Source of the DNA: Thiohalobacter sp. IOR34
GTDB taxonomy: Bacteria; Pseudomonadota; Gammaproteobacteria; Thiohalobacterales; Thiohalobacteraceae
DNA: 64,000 nt
Reading direction: 5' to 3'
Assembly: GCF_030406045.1 (NCBI RefSeq)
Contig: NZ_CP128988.1
Coordinates: 2,391,438 to 2,455,437 of the forward strand
A model generated the notes under the pieces. The model was not told the DNA's origin. It made no database searches and worked only from the letters and a program-made list of their open reading frames with translations. Both the position numbers and the translations under genes were made by a program. This document shows positions 46,357-56,033 of this stretch, one piece after another; the first letter of the stretch is position 1, and each line of letters begins with the position of its first letter.

Positions 46357-47045
46357 TCCCGGGTCGAGAAACGGTAGCCGGCACCACGCACGGTCTGGAT
46401 CAGACGGTCATGGCCCTCGGCCTGCAGCGCCTTGCGCAACCTGCGGATATGGACATCCACGGTCCGTTCCTCGACGTAAACGTTACGCCCCCAGACACTG
46501 TCGAGCAAGCGGCTGCGGCTGAACACCCGCTCCGGATGGGTCATGAAGAAGTGCAGCAGGCGGAACTCGGTGGGCCCCATCTCCAGCGGCTTGCCGTGGG
46601 CGCTCACCCGATGGCCGAGCGGGTCCAGTACCAGGCCCTCGAACTCGATCGGCTGCTCGCCGGCCTCCCCGGCCACGCGGCGCAGCACCGCCTTGATGCG
46701 GGCCACCAGTTCACGCGGCGAGAAGGGCTTGGTCACATAGTCGTCGGCGCCCGCCTCCAGACCACGGACCTTGTCCTCCTCCTCGCCGCGCGCGGTGAGC
46801 ATGATGATCGGCACGCCGGCGGTCAGCTCGTCCTTCTTCAAGCGCCGCGCCAGCTCGATGCCGCTCATGTCGGGCAACATCCAGTCGAGCAGCACCAGAT
46901 CGGGCTGGCGGTCGGCCACCGCCACCTGCGCCTCGCTGGCGTTCTCCGCCTCGAGATGCGCAAAACCGGCGCGGTCCAGCGCGAAGCCGACCATCTCGCG
47001 GATGGCCGGCTCGTCCTCGACGATCAATATGGTTGTCTCGCTCAT
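46353..47045 (-). CDS. phoB: Phosphate regulon response regulator PhoB
   Basis: The 230-residue regulator has a receiver domain (acceptor aspartate in [10 protein letters not shown], lysine in [11 protein letters not shown]) and a C-terminal winged helix ([16 protein letters not shown]). It binds Pho boxes upstream of pst, porin and its own gene. Two starts are possible: 47045 ([13 protein letters not shown]) or 47054; I prefer the first. A Pho box lies about 47 bases upstream, so it is autoregulated. Confidence 0.96.
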   Translation of the reverse strand: MSETTILIVEDEPAIREMVGFALDRAGFAHLEAENASEAQVAVADRQPDLVLLDWMLPDMSGIELARRLKKDELTAGVPIIMLTARGEEEDKVRGLEAGADDYVTKPFSPRELVARIKAVLRRVAGEAGEQPIEFEGLVLDPLGHRVSAHGKPLEMGPTEFRLLHFFMTHPERVFSRSRLLDSVWGRNVYVEERTVDVHIRRLRKALQAEGHDRLIQTVRGAGYRFSTRD

Positions 47046-47075
47046 GGCTATCATGGTCCTGTCATAGACCCCGCC

Positions 47076-47109
47076 ATTAGATCGCGCCAATATTACAGCG
47101 TCATGACAG
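47076..47109 (-). promoter_or_regulatory. Pho box and -10 of the phoBR promoter
   Basis: On the minus strand CTGTCAT (47103-47109), four bases, CTGTAAT (47092-47098), then ten bases to TCTAAT (47076-47081), a fair -10. This is the standard PhoB-activated layout, in which the Pho box takes the place of the -35. Confidence 0.85.
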
Positions 47110-47154
47110 CGGACCCCGGACATGCCAGGCGCTCGCCCCCGCAACCCGTTGACA

Positions 47155-47568
47155 CTACCCCTGGTCGATATTCCGGCACAGCCCCCGCAGCACCATGTCG
47201 GTGAAGCTGACGATGCCGATCACCCGCCCCTGCTCCAGCACCGGCGCCCGGGACAGCTCGAAACGCTCGAACAGCCGCGCACAGTAACGGATGTCCATCT
47301 CCGGGTCGACCGAGATCACCGGCTTGGCCATGATCTCGTAGACGTTGACCCGCTCCGGAGCCCGGTCCTTGGCCAGCACGTGGCGGGCGATGTCGGAGAT
47401 CAGCACCATGCCGTACTCGTCGTTCTCGTGCCGCTTGTCGACAATCAGCGCCTTGGTCTCGACATGCTGCATGGTGCGCAACGCATCGGCCACCGTGGTC
47501 ATGCCGTCGATCAGATCGAACTGCGGCTTCATCACCTCGCGTACCCGTATCAATTGCCGCTGGCTCAT
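47155..47568 (-). CDS. Two-CBS-domain protein
   Basis: A 137-residue protein made of a CBS pair (about residues 10-65 and 78-132), with [12 protein letters not shown] and [15 protein letters not shown] as the two typical second strands. Such modules bind adenine nucleotides and control transporters or enzymes. It overlaps the P-II-like gene by four bases (ATGA) and so belongs to the DUF1538 cluster, probably as an energy sensor. No other domain is attached. Confidence 0.85.
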   Translation of the reverse strand: MSQRQLIRVREVMKPQFDLIDGMTTVADALRTMQHVETKALIVDKRHENDEYGMVLISDIARHVLAKDRAPERVNVYEIMAKPVISVDPEMDIRYCARLFERFELSRAPVLEQGRVIGIVSFTDMVLRGLCRNIDQG

Positions 47569-47915
47569 AGCTTCTCCTCCACGACCTCGGTCAGACTGCG
47601 TATCTGATGTGACACCCCGACGGCGTCCTCCACGTCGAGCTGGAAGGCGATACCGGTGCCGGGCTTCTGGTCGAACTCGCCGACCCGGGCGACCTTTTCC
47701 AGGATGCTGCGGCTGAGGTGTTCCTCGACCAGAAACAGCAACACGTCACGCTGGGTCTCCAGGCTGAGCCCGAGGAAGGTGCGCGGCTTCTCCAGGCCCT
47801 CGCCGCGGGCATTGCTGATCACCGTGGCTCCGGTGGCGCCCGCCTGGCGCGCCGCGTCCAGTACCGCATCGGTCTTGTGATCCTCGACCAGGCTGATTAT
47901 CAGTTTGAAGTGCAT
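47565..47915 (-). CDS. P-II-like regulatory protein of the DUF1538 cluster
   Basis: With the start at MHFKLIISLVEDHKTDAVLD it has 116 residues, the size of GlnB. GATGATVISNARGEGLE recalls the first strand and T-loop stem of P-II, and PGTGIAFQLDVEDAVGV the C-terminal strand. The T-loop tyrosine of GlnB is absent, so it is not a classical uridylylated P-II. GAGGA lies eight bases upstream. The gene now stands behind an insertion sequence. Confidence 0.8.
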   Translation of the reverse strand: MHFKLIISLVEDHKTDAVLDAARQAGATGATVISNARGEGLEKPRTFLGLSLETQRDVLLFLVEEHLSRSILEKVARVGEFDQKPGTGIAFQLDVEDAVGVSHQIRSLTEVVEEKL

Positions 47916-47978
47916 ATCGGCATCCTCGCAAGGAGGCCGGGGCAACCCGGCCGTTTATTATTAACCCGGCATCACTAG

Positions 47979-49299
47979 TGTCCGGAAAAACCGTTCTTCT
48001 TTGTCGCTAACTCATTGTTAATACGAGAGTAATATGCCATTTTCGCCTGTCACCGACTTGAACTGGCCATTGGGCCAGGGGCACGCTTTAGCCCGGTATC
48101 CCGGGTCGGAGCGGTCAAGTCATGTACACAGGCAAACTCGTGTTCGCACAGGCGATGGATCATCTGCCTTTGCACACCCTTCGGCGCTGCATCCAGCGCT
48201 ACAACGGCAACCGCCACGTAAAACGCTTCAGCTGCCAGGATCAGTACCGGTGCATGGCCTTCGCACAACTCACCTACCGGGAGAGCCTGCGCGATATAGA
48301 GGCCTGCCTCAATGCCCAAAGCAACAAGCTCTACCACATGGGTATTCGCTCTCGCGTAGCCCGCAGTACCCTGGCCGAGGCCAACGAAAAACGCGACTGG
48401 CGGATCTACGCAGACTTTGCCCAGTCGCTGATCCAAATCGCACGACGGCTTTATGCCGACGAGGAACTCGGGCTCGAACTCGACAACACGGTCTACGCGC
48501 TCGACGCCACCACCATCGACCTTTGCCTGTCGGTCTTTCCCTGGGCTCGCTTCCGGCGAACCAGGGCGGCTGTCAAGCTGCATACCCTGCTCGATCTACG
48601 AGGCAATATCCCCTCGTTTATCCATATCTCCGATGGAAAACTCCACGATGTCAACGTGTTCGACCTGCTATTGCCAGAGCCCGGAGCCTTCTACGTCATG
48701 GACCGCGGCTATACAGACTTCGAGCGTCTCCATCAGCTCCACCATGCGTCGGCTTTTTTCGTCATTCGCGCCAAGTCCAACCTGAAATTCCGTCGGATCT
48801 ACTCTCATCCCGTGGACAAGAACTCCGGCCTGCGTTGCGACCAAACCGTAGCGCTGACCGGGTTCTATACCGCCCAGTACTATCCCGACCGACTACGCCG
48901 GATCAAATATTACGATGCCGAGACCGACAAGCGGTTGGTCTTTCTGACCAACAACTTCAGCATTCCGGCGATCACTATCACCGAGCTTTATCGCTATCGC
49001 TGGCAGGTGGAGCTGTTCTTCAAATGGATCAAGCAGCACCTGCGAATCAAGTCGTTTTTCGGTACCTCGGAGAATGCCGTCAAGACTCAGGTCTGGATCG
49101 CCGTCTCCGTCTATGTGCTGGTCGCCATCATCAAGAAGCGTCTCAATATCCAGGCCAGCCTCTACTCGATACTACAGATTCTGAGTGTGACCGCTTTCGA
49201 AACAACATCAATAGATCAACTACTTACAAGATGCGACCAAGCAATAAGCGATGCAAATTTCAGTAACCAGTTGAATCTATTTGACTAATATTCCGGACA
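47979..49299 (+). mobile_element. IS4-family insertion sequence (1321 bp)
   Basis: Ends are TGTCCGGAA, inverted at the right (TTCCGGACA), and CTAG flanks both ends (47975-47978 and 49300-49303). It carries one intact transposase gene. The target was the centre of a palindrome, TCACTAGTGA, in the spacer between the second DUF1538 gene and the P-II-like gene. Because CTAG is its own complement, the boundary could also be placed two bases further out. Confidence 0.9.
48122..49288 (+). CDS. IS4-family transposase
   Basis: The 388-residue DDE transposase has an N-terminal DUF4372-type region (about 1-75), first aspartate in VYALDATTIDLCLS, second in YVMDRGYTDFERL, and the Y-x2-R-x3-E-x6-K signature in YRYRWQVELFFKWIKQHL. 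All catalytic residues are present and the frame is open, so it may be active. GC content seems lower towards the 3' end than in the host genes. Confidence 0.93.
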   Translation: MYTGKLVFAQAMDHLPLHTLRRCIQRYNGNRHVKRFSCQDQYRCMAFAQLTYRESLRDIEACLNAQSNKLYHMGIRSRVARSTLAEANEKRDWRIYADFAQSLIQIARRLYADEELGLELDNTVYALDATTIDLCLSVFPWARFRRTRAAVKLHTLLDLRGNIPSFIHISDGKLHDVNVFDLLLPEPGAFYVMDRGYTDFERLHQLHHASAFFVIRAKSNLKFRRIYSHPVDKNSGLRCDQTVALTGFYTAQYYPDRLRRIKYYDAETDKRLVFLTNNFSIPAITITELYRYRWQVELFFKWIKQHLRIKSFFGTSENAVKTQVWIAVSVYVLVAIIKKRLNIQASLYSILQILSVTAFETTSIDQLLTRCDQAISDANFSNQLNLFD

Positions 49300-49333
49300 C
49301 TAGTGACCCGGCATATTTGGTTGCCGGGTTAAT

Positions 49334-50125
49334 TTAATAATCCTCGTCCCGCTGACGGTGATTGCGCCGCGCCCACCAGCTGCTCGCCTGGGCATAGCCC
49401 ATGACGCTCATGATCGGGAACAGGCTGGCGAATGCGATCAACCCGAAGCCATCCAGCATCGGACTGCGGCCGGGCACCGAGCCGGCCAGGCCCAGGCCCA
49501 GGGCCGCGACCAGGGGCACGGTCACCGTGGAGGTGGTAACCCCACCGGAATCGTAGGCCAGGGGCACGATCATCCGCGGCGCGTAGGCGGTCTGGACGAT
49601 CACCACCACGTAGCCGGCGATGATGAAGTAGTGCAGCGGCAGACCGGTGACGATGCGGAAGGTGCCGAGCGAGATGCCCACCGCCACCCCCAGTGCCACC
49701 GCCACCCGCAGACCCCAGACGCTGATCGAGCCGGCCGAGACCTCGCTGGCCTTCATCGCCACGGCGATCAACGATGGCTCGGCGATGGTGGTGGAGAAGC
49801 CGATGGCGAAGGCGAAGGCATAGGTCCAGGCATAGTCCTGCCAGGCGACACCCTCCGCCAGCCGCGCCCCGTCGGCGAACAGGAAGGTCGGGTGAGCGAG
49901 CTGTTCGGCCATCAGCCTGCCGATCGGGAACAGGGCCTGCTCCAGGCCTTCGAGAAACAGGGCCAGCCCCAGCAACACATAGACGAAGCCGAGCAGCACC
50001 CGCCGCAGGTGGGGAATCGGCCGGCGCAGCACCAGCAGCTGGAAACCGAACAGCACCACCGCGATCGGCAGCACATCACGCAGCGTCTGCAGCAGCACCC
50101 CCAGCAGGCCGTGGACTTCCATCAT
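49334..50125 (-). CDS. DUF1538 membrane protein, second of a pair
   Basis: A 263-residue protein with about seven membrane segments. Two motifs are shared with its neighbour: [19 protein letters not shown] (about residues 85-105) and [20 protein letters not shown] (about 185-205). The tail is hydrophilic ([11 protein letters not shown]). Its start overlaps the first DUF1538 gene by four bases. The family is of unknown function but looks like a transporter. The IS lies 34 bases after its stop. Confidence 0.85.
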   Translation of the reverse strand: MMEVHGLLGVLLQTLRDVLPIAVVLFGFQLLVLRRPIPHLRRVLLGFVYVLLGLALFLEGLEQALFPIGRLMAEQLAHPTFLFADGARLAEGVAWQDYAWTYAFAFAIGFSTTIAEPSLIAVAMKASEVSAGSISVWGLRVAVALGVAVGISLGTFRIVTGLPLHYFIIAGYVVVIVQTAYAPRMIVPLAYDSGGVTTSTVTVPLVAALGLGLAGSVPGRSPMLDGFGLIAFASLFPIMSVMGYAQASSWWARRNHRQRDEDY

Positions 50126-50859
50126 CCGATCAGCATCCCGTAGGCCATGACAAAGATCATCGGAGTCAGCGAGGCGAAGGCGATCAACCCGAAACCGTCG
50201 ATCATCGGATTGCGTCCCTTGATCGACATCGCCAGCCCCACGCCCAGCGCGGTGACCAGGGGCACGGTGATGGTCGAGGTGGTCACCCCGCCCGAATCAT
50301 AGGCAATGCCGATGATCGACTTCGGCGCAAAGGCAGTCATCAGCACCACCCCCGCATAGCCGCCCATGATCAGATAGTGCAACGGCCAGCCACGCACGAT
50401 GCGCAACACGCCGAGCAGGATGGCCACGCCGACCGATACCGCCACCGTCAGCCGCAGGCCGAGCGCATAGTCGTGGCGGGCCTGCGGCAGGTCCTCGATC
50501 ATGCCGCCCTCGGCGGCCACCACCGCCGCCTCCTCGGCCACCGCGATCAGCGCCGGCTCTGCCACCGTGGTGCCGAACCCCAGGGCAAAGGCGAACAGCA
50601 GCAGCCAACCGAGACTCCCCTTGCGGGCGAAGGCATAGGCCATGCTCTCGCCGATCGGAAACAGCCCCAGATCCAGGCCGCGGATGAACAGGGTCAGGCC
50701 GATCAGCACCAGCAGCGCCCCGCCCAGCAGCCGCCCCAGATCGGGGATCGGCTGCTGCAGCACCACCAGCTGAAAGAAGGCAATGACCAGAAAGATGGGG
50801 GCCAGGTCCCGCAGGCTGTCGCCCATGACCCGCACGAAGGCCAGCAGCTGCTTCCTCAT
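50122..50859 (-). CDS. DUF1538 membrane protein, first of a pair
   Basis: With the start at [19 protein letters not shown] (AAGAGG six bases before) it has 245 residues and about seven membrane segments. [20 protein letters not shown] and [20 protein letters not shown] repeat the motifs of the next gene. The acidic E and D and the Thr/Ser runs within hydrophobic segments suggest a substrate path. The two half-size proteins probably form a heterodimer; in many genomes DUF1538 occurs as one long protein. Confidence 0.85.
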   Translation of the reverse strand: MRKQLLAFVRVMGDSLRDLAPIFLVIAFFQLVVLQQPIPDLGRLLGGALLVLIGLTLFIRGLDLGLFPIGESMAYAFARKGSLGWLLLFAFALGFGTTVAEPALIAVAEEAAVVAAEGGMIEDLPQARHDYALGLRLTVAVSVGVAILLGVLRIVRGWPLHYLIMGGYAGVVLMTAFAPKSIIGIAYDSGGVTTSTITVPLVTALGVGLAMSIKGRNPMIDGFGLIAFASLTPMIFVMAYGMLIG

Positions 50860-51005
50860 CATCACCCTCTTGCCAGGGAACCGGTCGCTGGCGCCTACCA
50901 TACCGTGCCACGCTGCGCGGATACAATCCCGGGCGGACCTGACGCCCCCGGGCAAAGCGGGTATCCTGTCGGCCCGTCTGCCCCTGATGACAGCGAGGCC
51001 CCTTG

Positions 51006-52385
51006 ATGGACAGCTATTCCGCCCTGCTCGGCCGCCTGAGCGAGATCGTCTGGGGCCCGCCCATGCTGATCCTGCTCGCCGGCACCGGCCTGTACCTGAT
51101 GCTCGGGCTGCGGCTGCTGCCGCTGCGCCACATCGGCACCGCCTTCCGGCTGCTCTGGGCGGGCCGCCGGGCGGGCGACGCCAGCGGTGACATCAGCCCC
51201 TTCAACGCCCTGATGACCGCCCTGGCCGCCACCGTCGGCACCGGCAACATCGCCGGCGTGGCCACTGCCATCGCCCTCGGCGGACCGGGCGCGGTGTTCT
51301 GGATGTGGGTCACGGCACTGATCGGCATGGCCACCAAGTACGGCGAGGCGGTGCTGGCGGTGCGCTACCGCGAGACCGACAGCCGCGGCCGCCAGCAGGG
51401 CGGCCCGATGTACTACATCCGCAACGGGCTCGGCGAGCGCTGGCGCTGGCTGGCCTTCCTGTTCGCCCTGTTCGGCACCGTCGCCGCCTTCGGCATCGGC
51501 AACACCATCCAGGCCAACTCGGTGGCCCATGCGGTGAGCAGCAACTTCGAACTGCCGCGCTGGCTGACCGGCGGCCTGCTCGCGCTGCTCACCTTCCTGG
51601 TGCTGATCGGCGGCGTGACCCGTATCGGTCAGGTCGCCGGGCGACTGGTGCCGCTGATGGCCGCGGCCTATGTCGGCGGCGCCCTGCTCATCATCCTCGG
51701 CCAGATCGAACGGGTGCCCGAGGCCTTCGGCGTGATCCTCGACGGCGCCTTCAACGGCAGTTCGGCGGCCGGCGGCTTTGCCGGTGCCTCGCTGATGATG
51801 GCGATCCGCTTCGGCGTGGCGCGGGGCGTGTTCTCCAACGAAGCCGGACTGGGCACCGCGCCCATCGCCCATGCCGCAGCCCGCACCCGCGACCCGGTGC
51901 GCCAGGGGATGATCGCCATGCTCGGCACCTTCATCGACACCCTGGTGATCTGCACCATGACCGCCCTGGTGATCGTGCTCAGCGGCGGCTGGACCGAGCT
52001 GGAGACCCCCGGCGGTGCCCCGCTGTCGGGCGCGGCCCTTACCTCCCATGCCTTCAGCGCCGGCCTGCCGCAGGCCGGTGAGTACATCGTCACCCTGGGG
52101 CTGATGCTGTTCGCCTACACCACCCTGCTCGGCTGGAGCTACTATGGCGAGCGCTGCGCCGAATATCTGTTCGGGGTGCGCGTCATCCTGCCCTACCGGG
52201 CGCTGTGGATCGCCCTCATTCCGGTCGGCGCCATGGCCGAGCTGAACCCCCTGTGGCTGCTGGCGGATGTCATGAACGGCCTGATGGCCATCCCCAACCT
52301 GATCGCCCTCTTGCTGCTCAGCCCGGTGATCTTTACCATCACCCGGCGCTCGCTCAGCAGCAACCCACCCAACCCATCACCCTGA
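51006..52385 (+). CDS. Sodium:alanine/glycine symporter (AGCS family)
   Basis: The 459-residue protein has about eleven membrane segments and the AGCS signature [20 protein letters not shown] (about residues 95-114) after [18 protein letters not shown]. The conserved [18 protein letters not shown] lies near residue 278. It imports alanine or glycine with Na+. The start is ATG with GAGG upstream, divergent from the DUF1538 genes. Confidence 0.93.
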   Translation: MDSYSALLGRLSEIVWGPPMLILLAGTGLYLMLGLRLLPLRHIGTAFRLLWAGRRAGDASGDISPFNALMTALAATVGTGNIAGVATAIALGGPGAVFWMWVTALIGMATKYGEAVLAVRYRETDSRGRQQGGPMYYIRNGLGERWRWLAFLFALFGTVAAFGIGNTIQANSVAHAVSSNFELPRWLTGGLLALLTFLVLIGGVTRIGQVAGRLVPLMAAAYVGGALLIILGQIERVPEAFGVILDGAFNGSSAAGGFAGASLMMAIRFGVARGVFSNEAGLGTAPIAHAAARTRDPVRQGMIAMLGTFIDTLVICTMTALVIVLSGGWTELETPGGAPLSGAALTSHAFSAGLPQAGEYIVTLGLMLFAYTTLLGWSYYGERCAEYLFGVRVILPYRALWIALIPVGAMAELNPLWLLADVMNGLMAIPNLIALLLLSPVIFTITRRSLSSNPPNPSP

Positions 52386-52401
52386 ACCGGGAGAACCGAC
52401 C

Positions 52402-52752
52402 ATGGCTGAACAGACCACCGATTCCGGCCTGCGCTACGAGGACCTGCAGACCGGCAGCGGCCCGGCCGTCACCGGCCGCGGCCAGACCGTGCGCGTCCAC
52501 TACACCGGCTGGCTGGAGGACGGCACCAAGTTCGACTCCAGCCTGGACCGCGGCGAACCCTTCAGCTTTCCGGTCGACTGCCGTTACGTGATCCCTGGCT
52601 GGGACGAGGGGGTCAAGGGGATGCAGGTCGGCGGCCGCCGCCGGCTGGTGGTGCCGCCGCAGCTGGCCTACGGCGAGCAGGGGGCTGGCGGGGTCATCCC
52701 GCCCAATGCCACCCTGATCTTCGAGATCGAGCTGCTGGACATCTCGGAGTAG
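52402..52752 (+). CDS. FKBP-type peptidyl-prolyl cis-trans isomerase
   Basis: A 116-residue single FKBP domain with [20 protein letters not shown] and the C-terminal [18 protein letters not shown]. No signal peptide, so it acts in the cytoplasm as a folding helper. Active-site residues of the family (Tyr, Asp, Phe in YTGW, KFDSS, FSFP) are kept. It lies between the symporter and nadC, all in one direction. Confidence 0.94.
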   Translation: MAEQTTDSGLRYEDLQTGSGPAVTGRGQTVRVHYTGWLEDGTKFDSSLDRGEPFSFPVDCRYVIPGWDEGVKGMQVGGRRRLVVPPQLAYGEQGAGGVIPPNATLIFEIELLDISE

Positions 52753-52760
52753 GGCCGGGC

Positions 52761-53597
52761 ATGCGCCTCGAGGCCATCGAGCAGCAGATCCAGGCCCTGG
52801 TCCGGCGTACCCTGGAGGAGGACATCGGCGGCGGCGACCTCACCGCCGGCCTGATCCCGGAGGACGCCCTGGCCGAGGCCCGGGTGCTGTGCCGCGAGTC
52901 GGCCGTACTCTGCGGCCGCGCCTGGTTCGATGCCGTGTTCGCCGAGCTCGACCCGCGCATCCAGATCCACTGGCAGGCCGCCGACGGCGACGCCGTCCAG
53001 CCCGGCCAGACCCTGTGCCGACTGCAGGGCCCGGCCCGGCCGCTGCTCTCCGGCGAGCGCAGCGCGCTCAACCTGCTGCAGACCCTGAGCGGCACCGCCA
53101 CCCTGGCCCGGCGCTACGCCGAGCGGGTCGCCGACCTGCCGGTGCGCATCCTCGACACCCGCAAGACCCTCCCCGGCCTGCGCCATGCCCAGAAGTACGC
53201 GGTCCGCACCGGCGGCTGCCACAACCACCGGCTGGGGCTCTATGACGGTATCCTCATCAAGGAAAACCACATCCTGGCCGCCGGTTCCATCGCCGCCGCC
53301 GTGGCGGCCGCCCGCCGCCTGGGCAGCGACCTGCCCGTCGAGGTGGAAGTCGAGGACCTGGACGAGGCCCGCGAGGCGCTGGACGCCGGCGCCGACATCC
53401 TGCTGCTCGACAACTTCGACCTCTCCCGACTGCGCGAGGCGGTGCGTCTCAACGCCGGCCGCGCCAAGCTGGAGGCCTCCGGCGGCGTCACCCTCGACAA
53501 CCTGCGCGCCATCGCCGAGACCGGCGTGGATTTCATCTCCACCGGCGCCCTGACCAAGGACGTCCGCGCCATCGACCTCTCCATGCGCTTCGCCTGA
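52761..53597 (+). CDS. nadC: Nicotinate-nucleotide diphosphorylase (carboxylating)
   Basis: The 278-residue enzyme makes nicotinate mononucleotide from quinolinate and PRPP in NAD synthesis. [17 protein letters not shown] with [14 protein letters not shown] (about residues 133-163) forms the active site; [14 protein letters not shown] and [17 protein letters not shown] complete the barrel. It follows the FKBP gene by eight bases. Confidence 0.96.
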   Translation: MRLEAIEQQIQALVRRTLEEDIGGGDLTAGLIPEDALAEARVLCRESAVLCGRAWFDAVFAELDPRIQIHWQAADGDAVQPGQTLCRLQGPARPLLSGERSALNLLQTLSGTATLARRYAERVADLPVRILDTRKTLPGLRHAQKYAVRTGGCHNHRLGLYDGILIKENHILAAGSIAAAVAAARRLGSDLPVEVEVEDLDEAREALDAGADILLLDNFDLSRLREAVRLNAGRAKLEASGGVTLDNLRAIAETGVDFISTGALTKDVRAIDLSMRFA

Positions 53598-53758
53598 GAC
53601 GTCCATCCGTATTTCCGTATTAAAGCATTTGTTAATATCGTCGACACAGAGACTGGGGGGAGGCATCAGACCTCCAGTGAAATCAGCGGATTAATCAGCG
53701 CAGCAACATGCGTCCAGCGCAGCGAGACAGCGGAATCCCGGCGCCCGGCAGCCTATCC

Positions 53759-54640
53759 ATGGACACAGACGCACAGCATCGCCTGCAGGAGATCCTGCAC
53801 CTGCCACCCTTGCCCGGGGTGGCCTGCGAGCTGCTGCAGGTGCTGGGCGAGGAGGAGATCGACATCGATCGGCTGGGCCGCCTCATCGAGCAGGACCCGG
53901 GCCTGGCTGCCCGCATCATCGGCATCGCCAACTCCGCCTACTTCGCCCGTCCCCACCCGGTCTGCAGCGTGACCGAGGCCATCGTCCGGGTGCTGGGCCT
54001 GAACCTGGTCCGCGCCCTGGCCATCGGCATCGCGCTGAGCAAGCCCTTCGATGTCGGCGCCTGCCCCAGCTTCGAGTTCGAAGGCTACTGGTACCGGGCC
54101 TTCGTGACCGCCACCCTGGCCGGCAGGCTGGCACCGGAGCTGGCCCTCGACGAGGTACAGCGCGACTGCCTGTTCCTGGCCGGTCTGCTGCACAACCTCG
54201 GCCAGCTGGTCCTGGTGCATGCCTTCCCCGGACGCATGGCCGATGTCTTCCAGCGCCTGCACGAACACCCGGAGCAGGACCTGCTGAACCTGGAGACCGA
54301 GCTGCTGGCCGTGGACGAGGCGGAGGCCGGCGCGGTGATCGCCCGCAGCTGGCACCTGCCGGCCTGTGTCGGCGACTGCATCCGTTTCTGTCACGACCCC
54401 CACCACGCCAGCCGCAACCAGGCAATGGTTCAGGTGGTCGCCTACTGTTCGGGCCTCGCCTCGGCGTTGTATGCTGATCCTGGGGTAGAACCGCCACCGC
54501 TCGGCGCCGCCGGCCCGGCCGCGACAGGCATTGCCGAGAGCCGGATCCAGGCCCTGATCGAATGGCTGCGCGCCAGCGACGAACGCACCCGCGCCCTGGC
54601 CGCCACCCTGGCCAGCCCCAATGGAGACTGTCATGGATAG
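53759..54640 (+). CDS. HDOD domain signalling protein
   Basis: With the start at MDTDAQHRLQEILHLPPLPG it has 293 residues; an ATG at 53708 would add 17. The HDOD domain (about residues 8-205) has IEQDPGLAARIIGIANSAYF and the degenerate HD in FLAGLLHNLGQLVL. Such proteins act in motility and c-di-GMP signalling. Its end overlaps the GGDEF gene by eight bases, so the two are coupled. The 110-base spacer before it holds an AT-rich promoter-like stretch and a CTGG/CCAG hairpin. Confidence 0.85.
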   Translation: MDTDAQHRLQEILHLPPLPGVACELLQVLGEEEIDIDRLGRLIEQDPGLAARIIGIANSAYFARPHPVCSVTEAIVRVLGLNLVRALAIGIALSKPFDVGACPSFEFEGYWYRAFVTATLAGRLAPELALDEVQRDCLFLAGLLHNLGQLVLVHAFPGRMADVFQRLHEHPEQDLLNLETELLAVDEAEAGAVIARSWHLPACVGDCIRFCHDPHHASRNQAMVQVVAYCSGLASALYADPGVEPPPLGAAGPAATGIAESRIQALIEWLRASDERTRALAATLASPNGDCHG

Positions 54641-55799
54641 CGCCCTCTTCGCCGACAGCTTTCAGGAGATCAACCAGCGGCTGATCAAGCTGGTGGGGGA
54701 TCTCTCCGCGCTGCGCGCCCTGTCGGACCTCGATCTACAGGCCCCGGACGAGGCATGCTTGCTGCATGATGCCCTGCGGGTGCTGATGGAGAACAACTGC
54801 TTCGATCGCTGCTCGGTGTTTCTGCTGGAGGACGACAGCCTGCACTGCGTCGCCGGCCTGGCCTGGGCGGAACTGGCGGAGGGCAAGCCTGCACGGCCGC
54901 CGCACAGCCGCCGCTTCCGTCTCGGTGAGGGCATCATCGGCATGGCCGCGGAGACCGGCCACCTGCAACACTGCCGGGACACCCGCCAGGCACCCCGTTT
55001 CGTGGCCGACGATTCCGGCACCGGTGCCCTGATCTGCTCCCCCATCACCCACAATGGCCAGGTACTGGGGGTGCTCAACGTATCCCATGGCCAGCCCGGA
55101 TTCTTTCAAGGCCAGCACGAACAGTTGCTGCAGGCCTTCGCCAATTTCCTGGGGCAGATCCTCAGCAACTGGCGCTACACCCACCGCATGGAGGCAGAGA
55201 TCCGCCGCCGCACCCGCGAACTGGAGGCGGCGCTGGGCGAGGCCGAGGAGCTGCGGCGCCGCTACCAGCACCTGTCGATCATCGATGAGCTGACCGGCAT
55301 CCATAACCGGCGTTTCTTCTTTCCCGAGGCCCAGGCGGCCCTGGCCAACGCGGTGCGCCACCGCCATCCCTTCACCATCATGATGGTCGACCTCGACCAC
55401 TTCAAGAAGATCAACGACGTCCATGGCCATGCCATGGGCGACAAGGTGCTGCAGGTGGCCGCCGCCCTGCTCAAGGGCCAGACCCGCGGCGGCGACATCA
55501 TCGCCCGCTTCGGCGGCGAGGAATTCATCCTCGCCCTGCCCAATACCGACCTGGAGGGCGCCCGCCAGCTGGCCGACCGCATCCTGCAGTCGCTGCGCGG
55601 CATCGCCTTCAGCGCCGGCCACGAGGCATTGCGCGTCACCGCCTCCATCGGCCTGTCCGAACTCGATGCCACGGTCTCACCGGATCAGCCGGACCTGCTC
55701 GAGACGCTGCTGCGCCAGGCCGACCAGGCGCTCTACTTCGGCAAGGCCCACGGCCGCGACCAGACCCGCAGCTACCCGGAGATCTGCCGGCTCAGCTAG
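54633..55799 (+). CDS. GAF-GGDEF diguanylate cyclase
   Basis: A 388-residue protein: GAF domain (about 45-185), a short coiled coil (about 190-215) and GGDEF domain (about 220-383). The active site is RFGGEEFIL and an inhibitory I-site RxxD (RGGD) stands five residues before it, so it should make c-di-GMP under feedback. Start at MDSALFAD with GGAG six bases before. The stop TAG (55797-55799) coincides with the end of a repeat fragment. Confidence 0.93.
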   Translation: MDSALFADSFQEINQRLIKLVGDLSALRALSDLDLQAPDEACLLHDALRVLMENNCFDRCSVFLLEDDSLHCVAGLAWAELAEGKPARPPHSRRFRLGEGIIGMAAETGHLQHCRDTRQAPRFVADDSGTGALICSPITHNGQVLGVLNVSHGQPGFFQGQHEQLLQAFANFLGQILSNWRYTHRMEAEIRRRTRELEAALGEAEELRRRYQHLSIIDELTGIHNRRFFFPEAQAALANAVRHRHPFTIMMVDLDHFKKINDVHGHAMGDKVLQVAAALLKGQTRGGDIIARFGGEEFILALPNTDLEGARQLADRILQSLRGIAFSAGHEALRVTASIGLSELDATVSPDQPDLLETLLRQADQALYFGKAHGRDQTRSYPEICRLS

Positions 55800-55905
55800 C
55801 CCGCCTATTGCGCCAAGGCGGCGCGCATGATCGCAGTGCCGGCTGGTAGAGGTCGCGAGTTCGTAACCAGAGCTACACCTTGTACCTGTGCGATTGACTG
55901 CGGGT
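55797..55905 (-). repeat. Fragment of the dispersed structured repeat (copy 6)
   Basis: The terminus TAGCCCGCCTATTGCGCC and about 90 further bases, with CGCGCATGATCGCAGTG, match copy 5; the core hairpin is missing and a REP pair follows. It supplies the stop codon of the GGDEF gene. Confidence 0.8.
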
Positions 55906-55928
55906 ATCGCCCGCCGTGGATCCCGCCC

Positions 55929-55998
55929 AATCGCGGCCTGGAGGCCGCTCCTACCATGTGCCGCCATGTCTCGTAGGAGCGGCCTCCAGGCCGCGATT
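55929..55998. repeat. REP pair
   Basis: AATCGCGGCCTGGAGGCCGC and its exact inverse with facing CTCCTAC heads, about 20 bases apart. Same type as at 37162 and 41705. Confidence 0.9.
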
Positions 55999-56033
55999 GG
56001 CGTGGCGTTAACAGACCCTAGTAAGCAGGCTAG

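Noticed and set aside
53598-53758. A c-di-GMP riboswitch before the HDOD-GGDEF pair
   Set aside because: There is one short hairpin but I do not see the conserved GEMM pattern.
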